Positions 53,275 to 61,500 of a stretch of 64,000 bases of DNA are shown in pieces. Origin of the DNA: CAVSVP01 sp963731125 (GTDB taxonomy: Bacteria > Pseudomonadota > Gammaproteobacteria > Competibacterales > Competibacteraceae); NCBI GenBank assembly GCA_963731125.1, contig CAVSVP010000009.1, positions 62,001 to 126,000 on the forward strand. The letters are read 5' to 3'. A program made the position numbers and the translations under genes. The notes beneath the pieces were generated by a model. That model did no database searches, was not told the DNA's origin, and was given only the letters and a program-made list of their open reading frames with translations. Within the stretch, counting starts at the first letter, position 1. Every line of letters begins with the position of its first letter.

Positions 53275-54704
53275 TTAACTTGACAATGTCACATTAGCCT
53301 CACGTGGGGCCGGTGTGGACTCTATTTTTAAGTCGTTGTTTTTTAAGCCGACTCTTGCGTGATCGGGTGGATTAAGCAAATGCTCAATCACTCGTTCCGT
53401 AGCTTGTTCTTCGGTCAGCGTTTCAGAGGCATAACCGCGCGCAGTAACTCCGAACATTGGCCACCGACAGAGCCGGTAAGACATCCGTTTCCAGTTCTTA
53501 GAGCAACGCCGGGTCACGAGAATGAGTCTGCGCCAGTCGAGTTGGGTTTGCGAGATGAACCAGGAGGCGAGTACCGTCAAAGCGAGATGATGATCCCAGG
53601 CACGGTACTTCTGCGCCGGCCACTCATCCCAGCGCAGCTCGGACTTGGCATCCTGGTTGGCTCGTTCGATGACGTAGCGCTGGCACTTCCACCAGGCCAG
53701 TTGTTCCAATGAAGTGTCCGCTGAGGCGTTACTCAGGGCATAGCGGTAGCGGTCGGTGGCCTCTTCGCGCATCACCAGCCAGTCTTCCACGGCTTGACCG
53801 TCATGGACGGTACAGACGCGGCGCGCAGCGAAGCGTTCGCACAGCTCACCCCGTTCGGTCGCCCGGACTCGAAGACGCTGCCAGGCCAGCGTCCGCAAGC
53901 TGTCCACGCGGACCGTTTCCCCGGCCAGCACTGCACTGCGTCGGCTTTTTTCCTCGCTGACCCCGGCGCGGGGGAATGCCGAGCGTCGGTTTTTCCAGGT
54001 ACACGGCGTGTAGGCCGGGATTTCCGCCATATACCGCCGCTGAGCCTTTCGCACCTGGGCCGTAGCCAACCCTCCGTCCGTACAGGCTATCGAAACCGAC
54101 GATCTCAAACGGGAGACACCCGCCATGACCTTTGAATCCCCTCCCAGGCAGTTCAACCTTGGTTTTGAACTTCAACGAATCAGGCATGCCCTGTTGCTTG
54201 CGCCGCTTTTGGTAGCCGGCCTCGAACCAGGCCTCGGGTAGAACAGTTTGCCCAGAATCCAGGTCCAAAACCCAGACGCCACCGTGAGATTCACGTAGCT
54301 CAACTACACGCCCACTTGGCTGGTTTCTACCTTGCCCAGCCGACCCTTATATGGCTTGGCCGCCCCGGCACTGGCATCGCCGGCGTTCTCGTCGGCACTT
54401 TCGTCGACCAGAACCACGGCGCCCCTCGTCAGTTCCGGAACCGCTTTCACTTCCGCTTGGACCTGGCGGTAGACCGTCTCAGCCGACCCCGGCGAGTGAC
54501 TCATGAAGTGTTGGAGGTTTTGCTCTTCAACACCCGCCTCTCGCGCGATTCCGCTATAGTGTCGATTCCCCTCCATACGCAGCGTCCGCTCAGATAATGC
54601 CGCGCATAGACGCTGCAGTCTCGGGTTTGGGTCTTGAAACAGCTCCGGTAGCGCGCCCAAAACTCAGGCAGCCGCTGCCCCAGCGTTTGAATCGCCTCCG
54701 GCAC
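53275..54704 (-). pseudogene. IS701-family transposase with at least three frameshifts
   Basis: Pieces in different frames of one strand add up to an IS701-type transposase: LGQRLPEFWARYRSCFKTQ (up to about 54590), then SGIAREAGVEEQNLQHFMSHSPGS...LVDESAD...LGKVETSQVGV (to 54304), then ESHGGVWVLDLDSG...LPEAWFEAGYQKRR...LPFEIVGFDSLYGR (to about 54080), then the C-terminal part with LAWWKCQRYVIERANQDAKSELRWDEW (to 53275). Frames change near 54590, 54300 and 54080. It is not functional. It differs from the decayed copy at 23153. Confidence 0.85.
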
Positions 54705-54845
54705 CAGTCCCCACCGACACCCCAGCTCTTTTTTGTCATCACCATCACTTTCCTACGAAAAATCATTATGATACAAACTCATCGATATTAGGGAAATGGA
54801 ATGCAAGTTAAATCTTTGCAAGTTTATCTGGTCATGATGAAAATG

Positions 54846-56378
54846 CTAACGTCTCACCATGACCGATTTTTCTATCGGAGTTATGATTAGAATTAGCAAA
54901 TAAAACAACAAAGTCGGCACCATTTGAAGCAATATGCGATTTATACTGGTGCTATCCTGTGCCCATTGACTAGCATCGGTTAGAAAGAACAATACAAATA
55001 ATATAAAAAAATCAGTCAGCACCAACACGCTTCCAGTCAATAAGAGTTTGTTAACTAAAATTTTTGACCCATAAAAAACAAACAAAGAAACCGACAAATA
55101 CCAAAGAAGATGCCAATTATCCATTACAAAAAGATTATTGATAAAGGCTTTTCCGCTATGATTAAACTGCAACTGAAAGCGTATGAAATGAGGCAAATAA
55201 ATTTCCTCGGGCGTTACTTGTAGTACGCCGTCCAAACCAGGCAGATTCAGGGTAAAACCCCCCAGTCGATACCAAATTACACCCAGCGTGAGTCCACCAA
55301 CCCCTAACCACAACAGGGTTCGAAGAGAAGTTCTTGAAACTAGCAATGCCGGCGTAAAGGCGAGTAGCCACACTGCCCCTTCCAGCTTGATCAGCGGCAA
55401 AGCCAAGGCCAACAACAGGGCAACCAAACCCTGCCGGCGATCTGCCGTTCGCAGCCATTGCAGAAAACTCATGGTCGCCAGACCATAAACCGCTGCCATC
55501 CATAAATCCGCGTAACCGGCAAGTACGATATGCACATTCAGTAAAGGTAGGGACATCAGCAGATAAACAAAGACCATACTCATCAATGGTCCGCTTCCCC
55601 AAGCACGCGCTTGACCATAAAATGCAAAGCCTAGCGCAACGGCACAGATAAGCCATGCAATGTTTAGCAGCGACTCGTTCCATATTCCCGCCCCTAAAGC
55701 CATCCACACCTGAATCAACGGTACCGTATCCGGATAATGCCACGCTTCTAATGTATACGCCGTACGCCCGGAATCGCTAAGCCAAGAGGCCACATCGACA
55801 AAGGGAATCAACTGCTTAATTTCAAACCAGACACGGGCTTTGACCGCCCAGGTGCTCCAGGCATCCCATGGATACAACGGTGATAGTAAAATCTCCCAGC
55901 CCATACCTGTGAAACGGAGTACCAACCACGCCAGCAACAGCCACCAAAGCGTTGCTTCCCATGACTTCGGCAGCGGTAAACCATGCGACTCTGTTGCTTG
56001 GTTAAGCGCCGCTGACGCCGTATTTTGTTGTGTCCAAAAAAATCCAGAGCGTTGCTGTTCTGCGGAAAAAAAATAACCATCCTGCTGCCCAGAAACTGTT
56101 GGGTAGATTTTTTGAAATTTTTTATGAACCACCCAAAGCCCCATACCGCCTAAACCGACAAGCGCTGTAGCAATAGTGAGAAAACGTTGTGTCAATCCTA
56201 ATGCATCTAATAGGCGCATCCCCAAAGTGGTTAATAAGATGCCTACGATATAACCGTAACCTAATATTAGCGCCCAGTCATGAGCCTCTCTGGGACGTTT
56301 CATCAGCAACAGCCATCCCACACTGCCTGTCAACCAGGGTAAAGCAATAGCGAGCAGAGTTCCAAGCCATTCCCTCAT
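54846..56378 (-). CDS. Multi-pass membrane protein
   Basis: The 510-residue protein has 11-13 hydrophobic segments, beginning WLGTLLAIALPWLTGSVGWLLL and with paired segments to the end. ALHYPDT-like WHYPDTVPLIQVW near 215 and SPLYPWDAWSTWAVKARVW near 165 resemble the periplasmic loops of GT-C or ligase-type enzymes, as in dolichyl-phosphate-mannose mannosyltransferase relatives. It starts in the stop of the gene before it (4-base overlap). A GT-C function is plausible, but the diagnostic acidic loop is not clear. Confidence 0.7.
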   Translation of the reverse strand: MREWLGTLLAIALPWLTGSVGWLLLMKRPREAHDWALILGYGYIVGILLTTLGMRLLDALGLTQRFLTIATALVGLGGMGLWVVHKKFQKIYPTVSGQQDGYFFSAEQQRSGFFWTQQNTASAALNQATESHGLPLPKSWEATLWWLLLAWLVLRFTGMGWEILLSPLYPWDAWSTWAVKARVWFEIKQLIPFVDVASWLSDSGRTAYTLEAWHYPDTVPLIQVWMALGAGIWNESLLNIAWLICAVALGFAFYGQARAWGSGPLMSMVFVYLLMSLPLLNVHIVLAGYADLWMAAVYGLATMSFLQWLRTADRRQGLVALLLALALPLIKLEGAVWLLAFTPALLVSRTSLRTLLWLGVGGLTLGVIWYRLGGFTLNLPGLDGVLQVTPEEIYLPHFIRFQLQFNHSGKAFINNLFVMDNWHLLWYLSVSLFVFYGSKILVNKLLLTGSVLVLTDFFILFVLFFLTDASQWAQDSTSINRILLQMVPTLLFYLLILIITPIEKSVMVRR

Positions 56379-57541
56379 CGCAGCTTGTAGAGCGTAGCCG
56401 ACGGTCCTTGTAATACTTTTTCCGCAGGAAAAGTTTGCTTGTCTGCCCAGCGCAACTTTTCATCCGCAAAGCTGAGGCCTGGAATTTCGCCTAGGGTCAG
56501 TAAATAGTCATCGCTTTGAAACGTTTTGAGCCGCTTCTGCAACCCATTCAGTCCATGTTGCAGTAAAATATTATGCGGCAGGAGATGATAGCGAGCGCGC
56601 AACTGCCAATACAGATTCCCGTCGTTCTCGCCGGAGTCAATCAATAATAGCCTTGCCGGCTGAGACGGCAACGCCTGTTTAATCCAAGCCATCGCGTCAT
56701 AAAGATCACCATCAACAGCAGTCCGCTGTCTCTCTGCGACGCTTTTGCCTGAATATTGCTGGTGAGCAAATGCCCAATTATACCAAAGTTCGCCCTGCCA
56801 TTTTATATCTAAGAGCACCCATCCTACTAACAACAACGGCACTAACGACCACAGCCGCCTACGCGTCAACGGAATCAAAGTTATCCATAATAGGGCAGCT
56901 AAACCGATCCAGGCCGCTACGGCCAGAACCGGTGGAAATAATCCTGCGCCAGCGCCGTTGGATAATGTGTTAATAGAGACCCCGCGCCATCGGTCAAAGT
57001 TGCTCCATTCCCGCCACACTCTTTCCAGTACTTCTGGAGCATTAGGCACAACGCTGCGAAGTTCCAAGGTATGGAGTGTTAACGGTTTCAACAGGGAACC
57101 TTCAACCTCCAGTCCTATGCCAACAATAGTACCCTCCCAACCAGGTACCCGAGACAATGGCAGGCGTCCCCGCCTGGATGGAGGCAGCTCTGCCCAACGC
57201 TGAAATTGAGGGGTACCGTCGGTGACCCAGACAAAGCGCACTTGAACAGGCAAATCCGGCATCTCTATATGCCAACGCAATTCATCATAATCGCGCGCAC
57301 TCAGAGGTTCTACCGGTAAAGTAGCCAGGGCGTTGTCTTCGTTGGCAGTAGGGCCAATTAGTAAGGCACGGTTCGTGGTAAATCCTTGTCCTTGTACTAC
57401 CGCAAACAAGTTACCTTGCCAGATTTTTTTCGTTTTTCGGGCAAAATGATCGCCCGCCGAATAATAGGTTAACAAAGCCAATACCAACAGACACGCACTG
57501 ATAAGTAATACCAGTGGTGCGATAATGCGCCAATTTCTCAT
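56375..57541 (-). CDS. Membrane protein, unknown function
   Basis: From ATG 57541 the product has about 388 residues. A hydrophobic segment (WRIIAPLVLLISACLLVLALL) is followed by a soluble part (about 40-190), two or three hydrophobic segments near 200-260 and a C-terminal soluble domain (about 270-385) with LLLIDSGENDGNLYWQLRARYHLLPHN. The soluble part in the middle could bind sugar. It overlaps the next gene by 4 bases and probably works with it. A longer frame begins at 57652 but overlaps the previous gene. I do not recognise the family. Confidence 0.65.
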   Translation of the reverse strand: MRNWRIIAPLVLLISACLLVLALLTYYSAGDHFARKTKKIWQGNLFAVVQGQGFTTNRALLIGPTANEDNALATLPVEPLSARDYDELRWHIEMPDLPVQVRFVWVTDGTPQFQRWAELPPSRRGRLPLSRVPGWEGTIVGIGLEVEGSLLKPLTLHTLELRSVVPNAPEVLERVWREWSNFDRWRGVSINTLSNGAGAGLFPPVLAVAAWIGLAALLWITLIPLTRRRLWSLVPLLLVGWVLLDIKWQGELWYNWAFAHQQYSGKSVAERQRTAVDGDLYDAMAWIKQALPSQPARLLLIDSGENDGNLYWQLRARYHLLPHNILLQHGLNGLQKRLKTFQSDDYLLTLGEIPGLSFADEKLRWADKQTFPAEKVLQGPSATLYKLR

Positions 57542-57593
57542 GCAAGAAGCTGTAATAAAAAACATCGGCAAAATCTTTAAGAAGCATACCCGC

Positions 57594-59459
57594 TCAAGAA
57601 AGTGCGTTTTTCTGCAGATTAAGATAATTTCCTTGACAGTGATTCCAGACATCAGGCCAGACAGTCAAAGCCTTTGCATACCTGTTCAGAGAATCATGCA
57701 CCACTTCCACGGCTGCCAAGGATCGCGTAGCTATCTCGTTATCTGACAGATTAGTCCGAATAATGCGCTGTATGTCTTCGCGCCAATACTCAGGGGCTTT
57801 CGGAAAGACTTGCAACGCCTTATTAAGGCTTCTAATGAAATCAGTGCGATCTGCCAGCCAGTGTTCCTCAATTGTATTTCTCAGCACCGTAGCATCCGCA
57901 TCCGCCAGATCTGCGTATAAGGCCGCCAGCGCCGCTAATCGATTCTGAGGCGCTGAGGCTAGACAACGGGCAGCGGCAGGTCTGGCTAAATCAGCCATCA
58001 ATGATAGTACGTTAGGTCTTAGGGGTTTCTGCAGAGCAGCAATATCCCACTGCCGTTGTGGTTCCGGCAGATGCAATAATCCCCACGGAAAATATACAAA
58101 CAAAGATGACGGATAAAGATATCTAAGGGCTTCTCCAAAAAACTGGTCTTCACCTCGCCTCTCGGGCACTGTAGGCGGTAACAGATGACGATTGTCAACT
58201 CCCGTTAAGGTGGTAGTCATTAACGCTTTGTCGGGAGCTACATGCAGTCCGGAAAATCCCTTCCAAAGATGGCGCTCTTGACAATGCTTACGGTAAGCAG
58301 CCTCCGAATCCACGAATTGTGCAAAAGACTCTCCTTCGAGTTCGAACAACCAGTGCATAGACCCTGTTCCAGGATCGCCGAACAGGCTATTACCGGTCAG
58401 TATTACCGGCGAAGTTGCTTGCAAACGCAACAGCCATTCTGTGGTCAGATACTGCAAAGAGTGAACATCAATGGGTTTCGTTAAACCACCTTGAGCGACT
58501 CCCGCCAAGTGCATTCCGAGAACCGCTGCATGCCTTTCCAAAGGATCTAATTCAGCCGGCTCGGCGGATGTTAGCAGAGCCTCGCGATTCTCATAAAAAT
58601 ACACCTGTTCCTGTCGTGTGGAAATTTCAATTCCCGGCTGAAAGGAGCGAGGCGGCTGGAATGCCTGACATACAGCATCATCGTCCAATAGTAGGAAACG
58701 CTGACCGGCGCCCAGTAACAAGGCATGATTCCAACTGCGCCCATACGTTTGTCCAGGATTTCTCCCGCTGCCCATTAACAACCACTGCAGGCTTTCTCGA
58801 TGATCAGGGAAAACCTCCAGAAGTTGCTCTAAGAAGCGATGTTGCTGGGCACTGCCGTAATAATCCACGCGCAGTGCACCCGCCTCTCTGAGACTCGCCA
58901 CTAGAGCAGCATTCTGCTCACGACAAAGCGCCGTTGCGGAATCATCAATGAGGATATAGCGGTATCTATTGCTAAATTGAGTCTCATTGGTAACCAAGCT
59001 GTCCAGCAACCGCTTCAGCAACTCAGGACGCTCGCAAGTGCGAATAAACACTTTCTCCAAGGGAGCTGGTGTCGCCGGGACAGAGGCAATCTTTAGCGAC
59101 TCAACAAGATCGTCTGCCGAGCGAAGGATCCCTCGCTGAGCGAGTGTACCCAAAACCTGGCGCACATTACCCTGCTGATTTGCTAACCCGGGCATTGCCC
59201 CGCAAATGGCTTGAGTGTGCGCATCTAGAGTTCTGAACTGCAAGCACCATTGCAGAGCATTGAGCACTTCCCTTCTGATAATTGCCTCGGTTCGAGTCCG
59301 CTTGTTTTTTAATAAATATTCGGCATCGGATACCGGATAAACCTCAGATTCTTCCCAGATCCACAGTGCGTCGTATTGGGACTGTCCTGTGGAGTTACCG
59401 GGAAAACTGTAACTCCAATTGTAACTGGTCGAAAAATCGCTATCACCGGAGCTTGACAT
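57594..59459 (-). CDS. Glycosyltransferase-like protein with N-terminal winged helix
   Basis: Residues about 55-135 (ALQWCLQFRTLDAHTQAICGAM and VRQVLGTLAQRGILRSADDL) look like a PqqD/RRE-type winged helix. A GT2-like part follows: VFIRTCERPELLKRLLDSL, YRYILIDDSAT and the acidic FLLLDDDAVCQ near 268, with YGRSWNHALLLGAGQRFLLLD. The C-terminal 150 residues are helical. A recognition domain joined to a GT2 core would suit modification of a peptide or protein, but that is inference. It lies in one operon with the membrane proteins downstream. Confidence 0.65.
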   Translation of the reverse strand: MSSSGDSDFSTSYNWSYSFPGNSTGQSQYDALWIWEESEVYPVSDAEYLLKNKRTRTEAIIRREVLNALQWCLQFRTLDAHTQAICGAMPGLANQQGNVRQVLGTLAQRGILRSADDLVESLKIASVPATPAPLEKVFIRTCERPELLKRLLDSLVTNETQFSNRYRYILIDDSATALCREQNAALVASLREAGALRVDYYGSAQQHRFLEQLLEVFPDHRESLQWLLMGSGRNPGQTYGRSWNHALLLGAGQRFLLLDDDAVCQAFQPPRSFQPGIEISTRQEQVYFYENREALLTSAEPAELDPLERHAAVLGMHLAGVAQGGLTKPIDVHSLQYLTTEWLLRLQATSPVILTGNSLFGDPGTGSMHWLFELEGESFAQFVDSEAAYRKHCQERHLWKGFSGLHVAPDKALMTTTLTGVDNRHLLPPTVPERRGEDQFFGEALRYLYPSSLFVYFPWGLLHLPEPQRQWDIAALQKPLRPNVLSLMADLARPAAARCLASAPQNRLAALAALYADLADADATVLRNTIEEHWLADRTDFIRSLNKALQVFPKAPEYWREDIQRIIRTNLSDNEIATRSLAAVEVVHDSLNRYAKALTVWPDVWNHCQGNYLNLQKNALS

Positions 59460-59527
59460 AAATTCGTCTCACTAGGTCAGGAGGGCGACAAGAACACCGT
59501 TGCTGGCAGCAGCATAGATCATCCAAT

Positions 59528-61207
59528 TCACCGCGCACTCAACTGCCGATTAAGCTTACGAACGGACTCTAACCATGGACCCGGACTACCGTCCAGCGCA
59601 TACACGCCGAGCCGTTGTACGTGGCCGTAAAGCATTAAATCATCAAACTGGACGTCAGAATCAGCCACAAGCTCTATCGTAAGTTGCTCCCGCCGCCAGG
59701 GCTCGACGCTGAGATGGGCACAAACCTGACTCGGACTTCGTGCCGCCGTCAGCGTAGCAAGGCGTTGTCCCTCAACGTCAAGGCCGATAGAGCCCCGACG
59801 CAGCAAGGCACAGAAGGTCAACTGCTTAATATAGCCGAAGTCCGTGAACCGCTCACTAGGCTGCATCGTCTGGCATAACCGAGTTCCAGAGATCAGGTTA
59901 AGCTCGGTATCGCCGCTGCTATTGGTGGTCAATTCTGCTGAGCCCTGATAGCGCCAGCCATGCAAACCTAGCTCAAACGAGCTGTTGTAAAATGCGTTAT
60001 CCGCATAGTCCCGGTAAGCCCACAAGCCGTAGCCGGAAGTATTGCGCAACAGTAACTCGGCTGCGCCGTCCAGAAAAGCCGCCACCTCATCATTAGCAAT
60101 TCGCGCATTGGTGGCAGCAAGATGTGGTGTGTTGTCGATGAAGTTAAACTGCTCAAGCACATGAAACGAATCCTGACCCTGCCCACTGACCGTGTCAAGC
60201 ATGAATTTTAAACCGCGCAGCGCAGTCTCGGCGTCAAGTGTTTCACCCTCGTTACGCGCACCGTAGGAAGGGTTCCAGTAGGAGCCTCGCAATATCGGAC
60301 TGCCAATTCGCATGTCGTGGACCAACCAGTACATGCCCTCGGGCAGGTACAATGGATCCTTATCCACACGAACTTCCATAGAAAGCCTCGGCATCACACG
60401 GCGCCCCGGCTCAAGGAACTCACGAACGTAAAAATCGTCGATAAAGTACTGATAGAAGTAATAGGCAAAGCTTTTACGGTCCGGTAACGGCACCTGCTCC
60501 CAGTTCGCAAACTCTTGCCCATACGCCGCTTTAATTAGCTTGAGAGAATATCGTTCGGCCAACCAGCGCTGATAACCTGTGTCCCGAGCCAGATCCAGGC
60601 GTTCCTGTGCGGACGCAAAGGGAAAAAAGTGCAGCGCACAGAAAAAGTCTTCCCAGGAAAAGAAGCTGAAAATATAGTTAGCAAAGTGCCTAATTTCTGC
60701 TTGTAATTGTCCAAGGTAATTAAGCCACTGCTGACGCATCTGTGGATCTGTGAAAAAACGCCGGCAAAGCGCCCGAGTACCGGTGTCCTTATTGGGATCA
60801 AAGCTATGCGGAAATCCCACGCGCAGTGCAACGTTGAGATGCGCAGCGTCAATGCGCTCCAACAGCCAGCGCAACCGTTTATAAAGCGGATTAGACTGCG
60901 TCATACCCTCCTCAAAACCGTTTGCAAAACCCACCCACGGCAGAACCAATATAACAGTATTAAATCCATCGGCCTTGATACGTTGCAAGTCAGCATCGAC
61001 TCGGCTAGTTTCGAAATCGCTCCAAAACGTAATTGGCCAGGATGCGCCAAAGTAATGGACGGCCTTCATATAACGGCTGCCATCCACGTAAAGGAGGGGC
61101 TTGCGTAAATCGCCACTGGAATCGGTGTCGCGCTTTAGCATACCGTGCCCCAAAACGCCCAGAAGCAAGAACACGAGGATGAGGCCAAAACCTCTTTTTC
61201 CGATCAT
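59528..61207 (-). CDS. Secreted/anchored glycoside-hydrolase-like protein
   Basis: A signal anchor (residues 6-22, FGLILVFLLLGVLGHG) is followed by a TIM-barrel-like part (about 45-400): FGASWPITFWSDFETSRVDADLQRIKADGFNTVIL, SFFSWEDFFCALHFFP and VLEQFNFIDNTPH, whose glutamates could be catalytic. About 405-540 form a beta-rich, carbohydrate-binding-like domain (NAFYNSSFELGLHGW...VQFDDLMLYG). The layout resembles GH5/GH42-type hydrolases. GGATAA lies 6 bases before the ATG. It may trim or bind the polysaccharide built by this cluster. The family is not certain. Confidence 0.7.
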   Translation of the reverse strand: MIGKRGFGLILVFLLLGVLGHGMLKRDTDSSGDLRKPLLYVDGSRYMKAVHYFGASWPITFWSDFETSRVDADLQRIKADGFNTVILVLPWVGFANGFEEGMTQSNPLYKRLRWLLERIDAAHLNVALRVGFPHSFDPNKDTGTRALCRRFFTDPQMRQQWLNYLGQLQAEIRHFANYIFSFFSWEDFFCALHFFPFASAQERLDLARDTGYQRWLAERYSLKLIKAAYGQEFANWEQVPLPDRKSFAYYFYQYFIDDFYVREFLEPGRRVMPRLSMEVRVDKDPLYLPEGMYWLVHDMRIGSPILRGSYWNPSYGARNEGETLDAETALRGLKFMLDTVSGQGQDSFHVLEQFNFIDNTPHLAATNARIANDEVAAFLDGAAELLLRNTSGYGLWAYRDYADNAFYNSSFELGLHGWRYQGSAELTTNSSGDTELNLISGTRLCQTMQPSERFTDFGYIKQLTFCALLRRGSIGLDVEGQRLATLTAARSPSQVCAHLSVEPWRREQLTIELVADSDVQFDDLMLYGHVQRLGVYALDGSPGPWLESVRKLNRQLSAR

Positions 61208-61500
61208 TTGTTATCCAAACCAATTGAATCTTAGGACAGAAAGTTTTTGTGCATCATTTGCCTTAACTCGTGGGCTTGCGTCTTGTATGATGACGATAGG
61301 CGTAGAAACGTCGTATCATTCGACAATTTTCTAAGGAATTTAAATTTATCATGATAAACAGCCGCGGTTGGCAAAGCAAAGATAACGATACCTACTGCCA
61401 AATCAAAGTTTGGTGATATTGTTCGCCGCTCATAAGTCCGCGCCGCCCGCTGCACGGCATATACCCATAACGACCAATCTGACTAAATTGCAAGCTTTAG

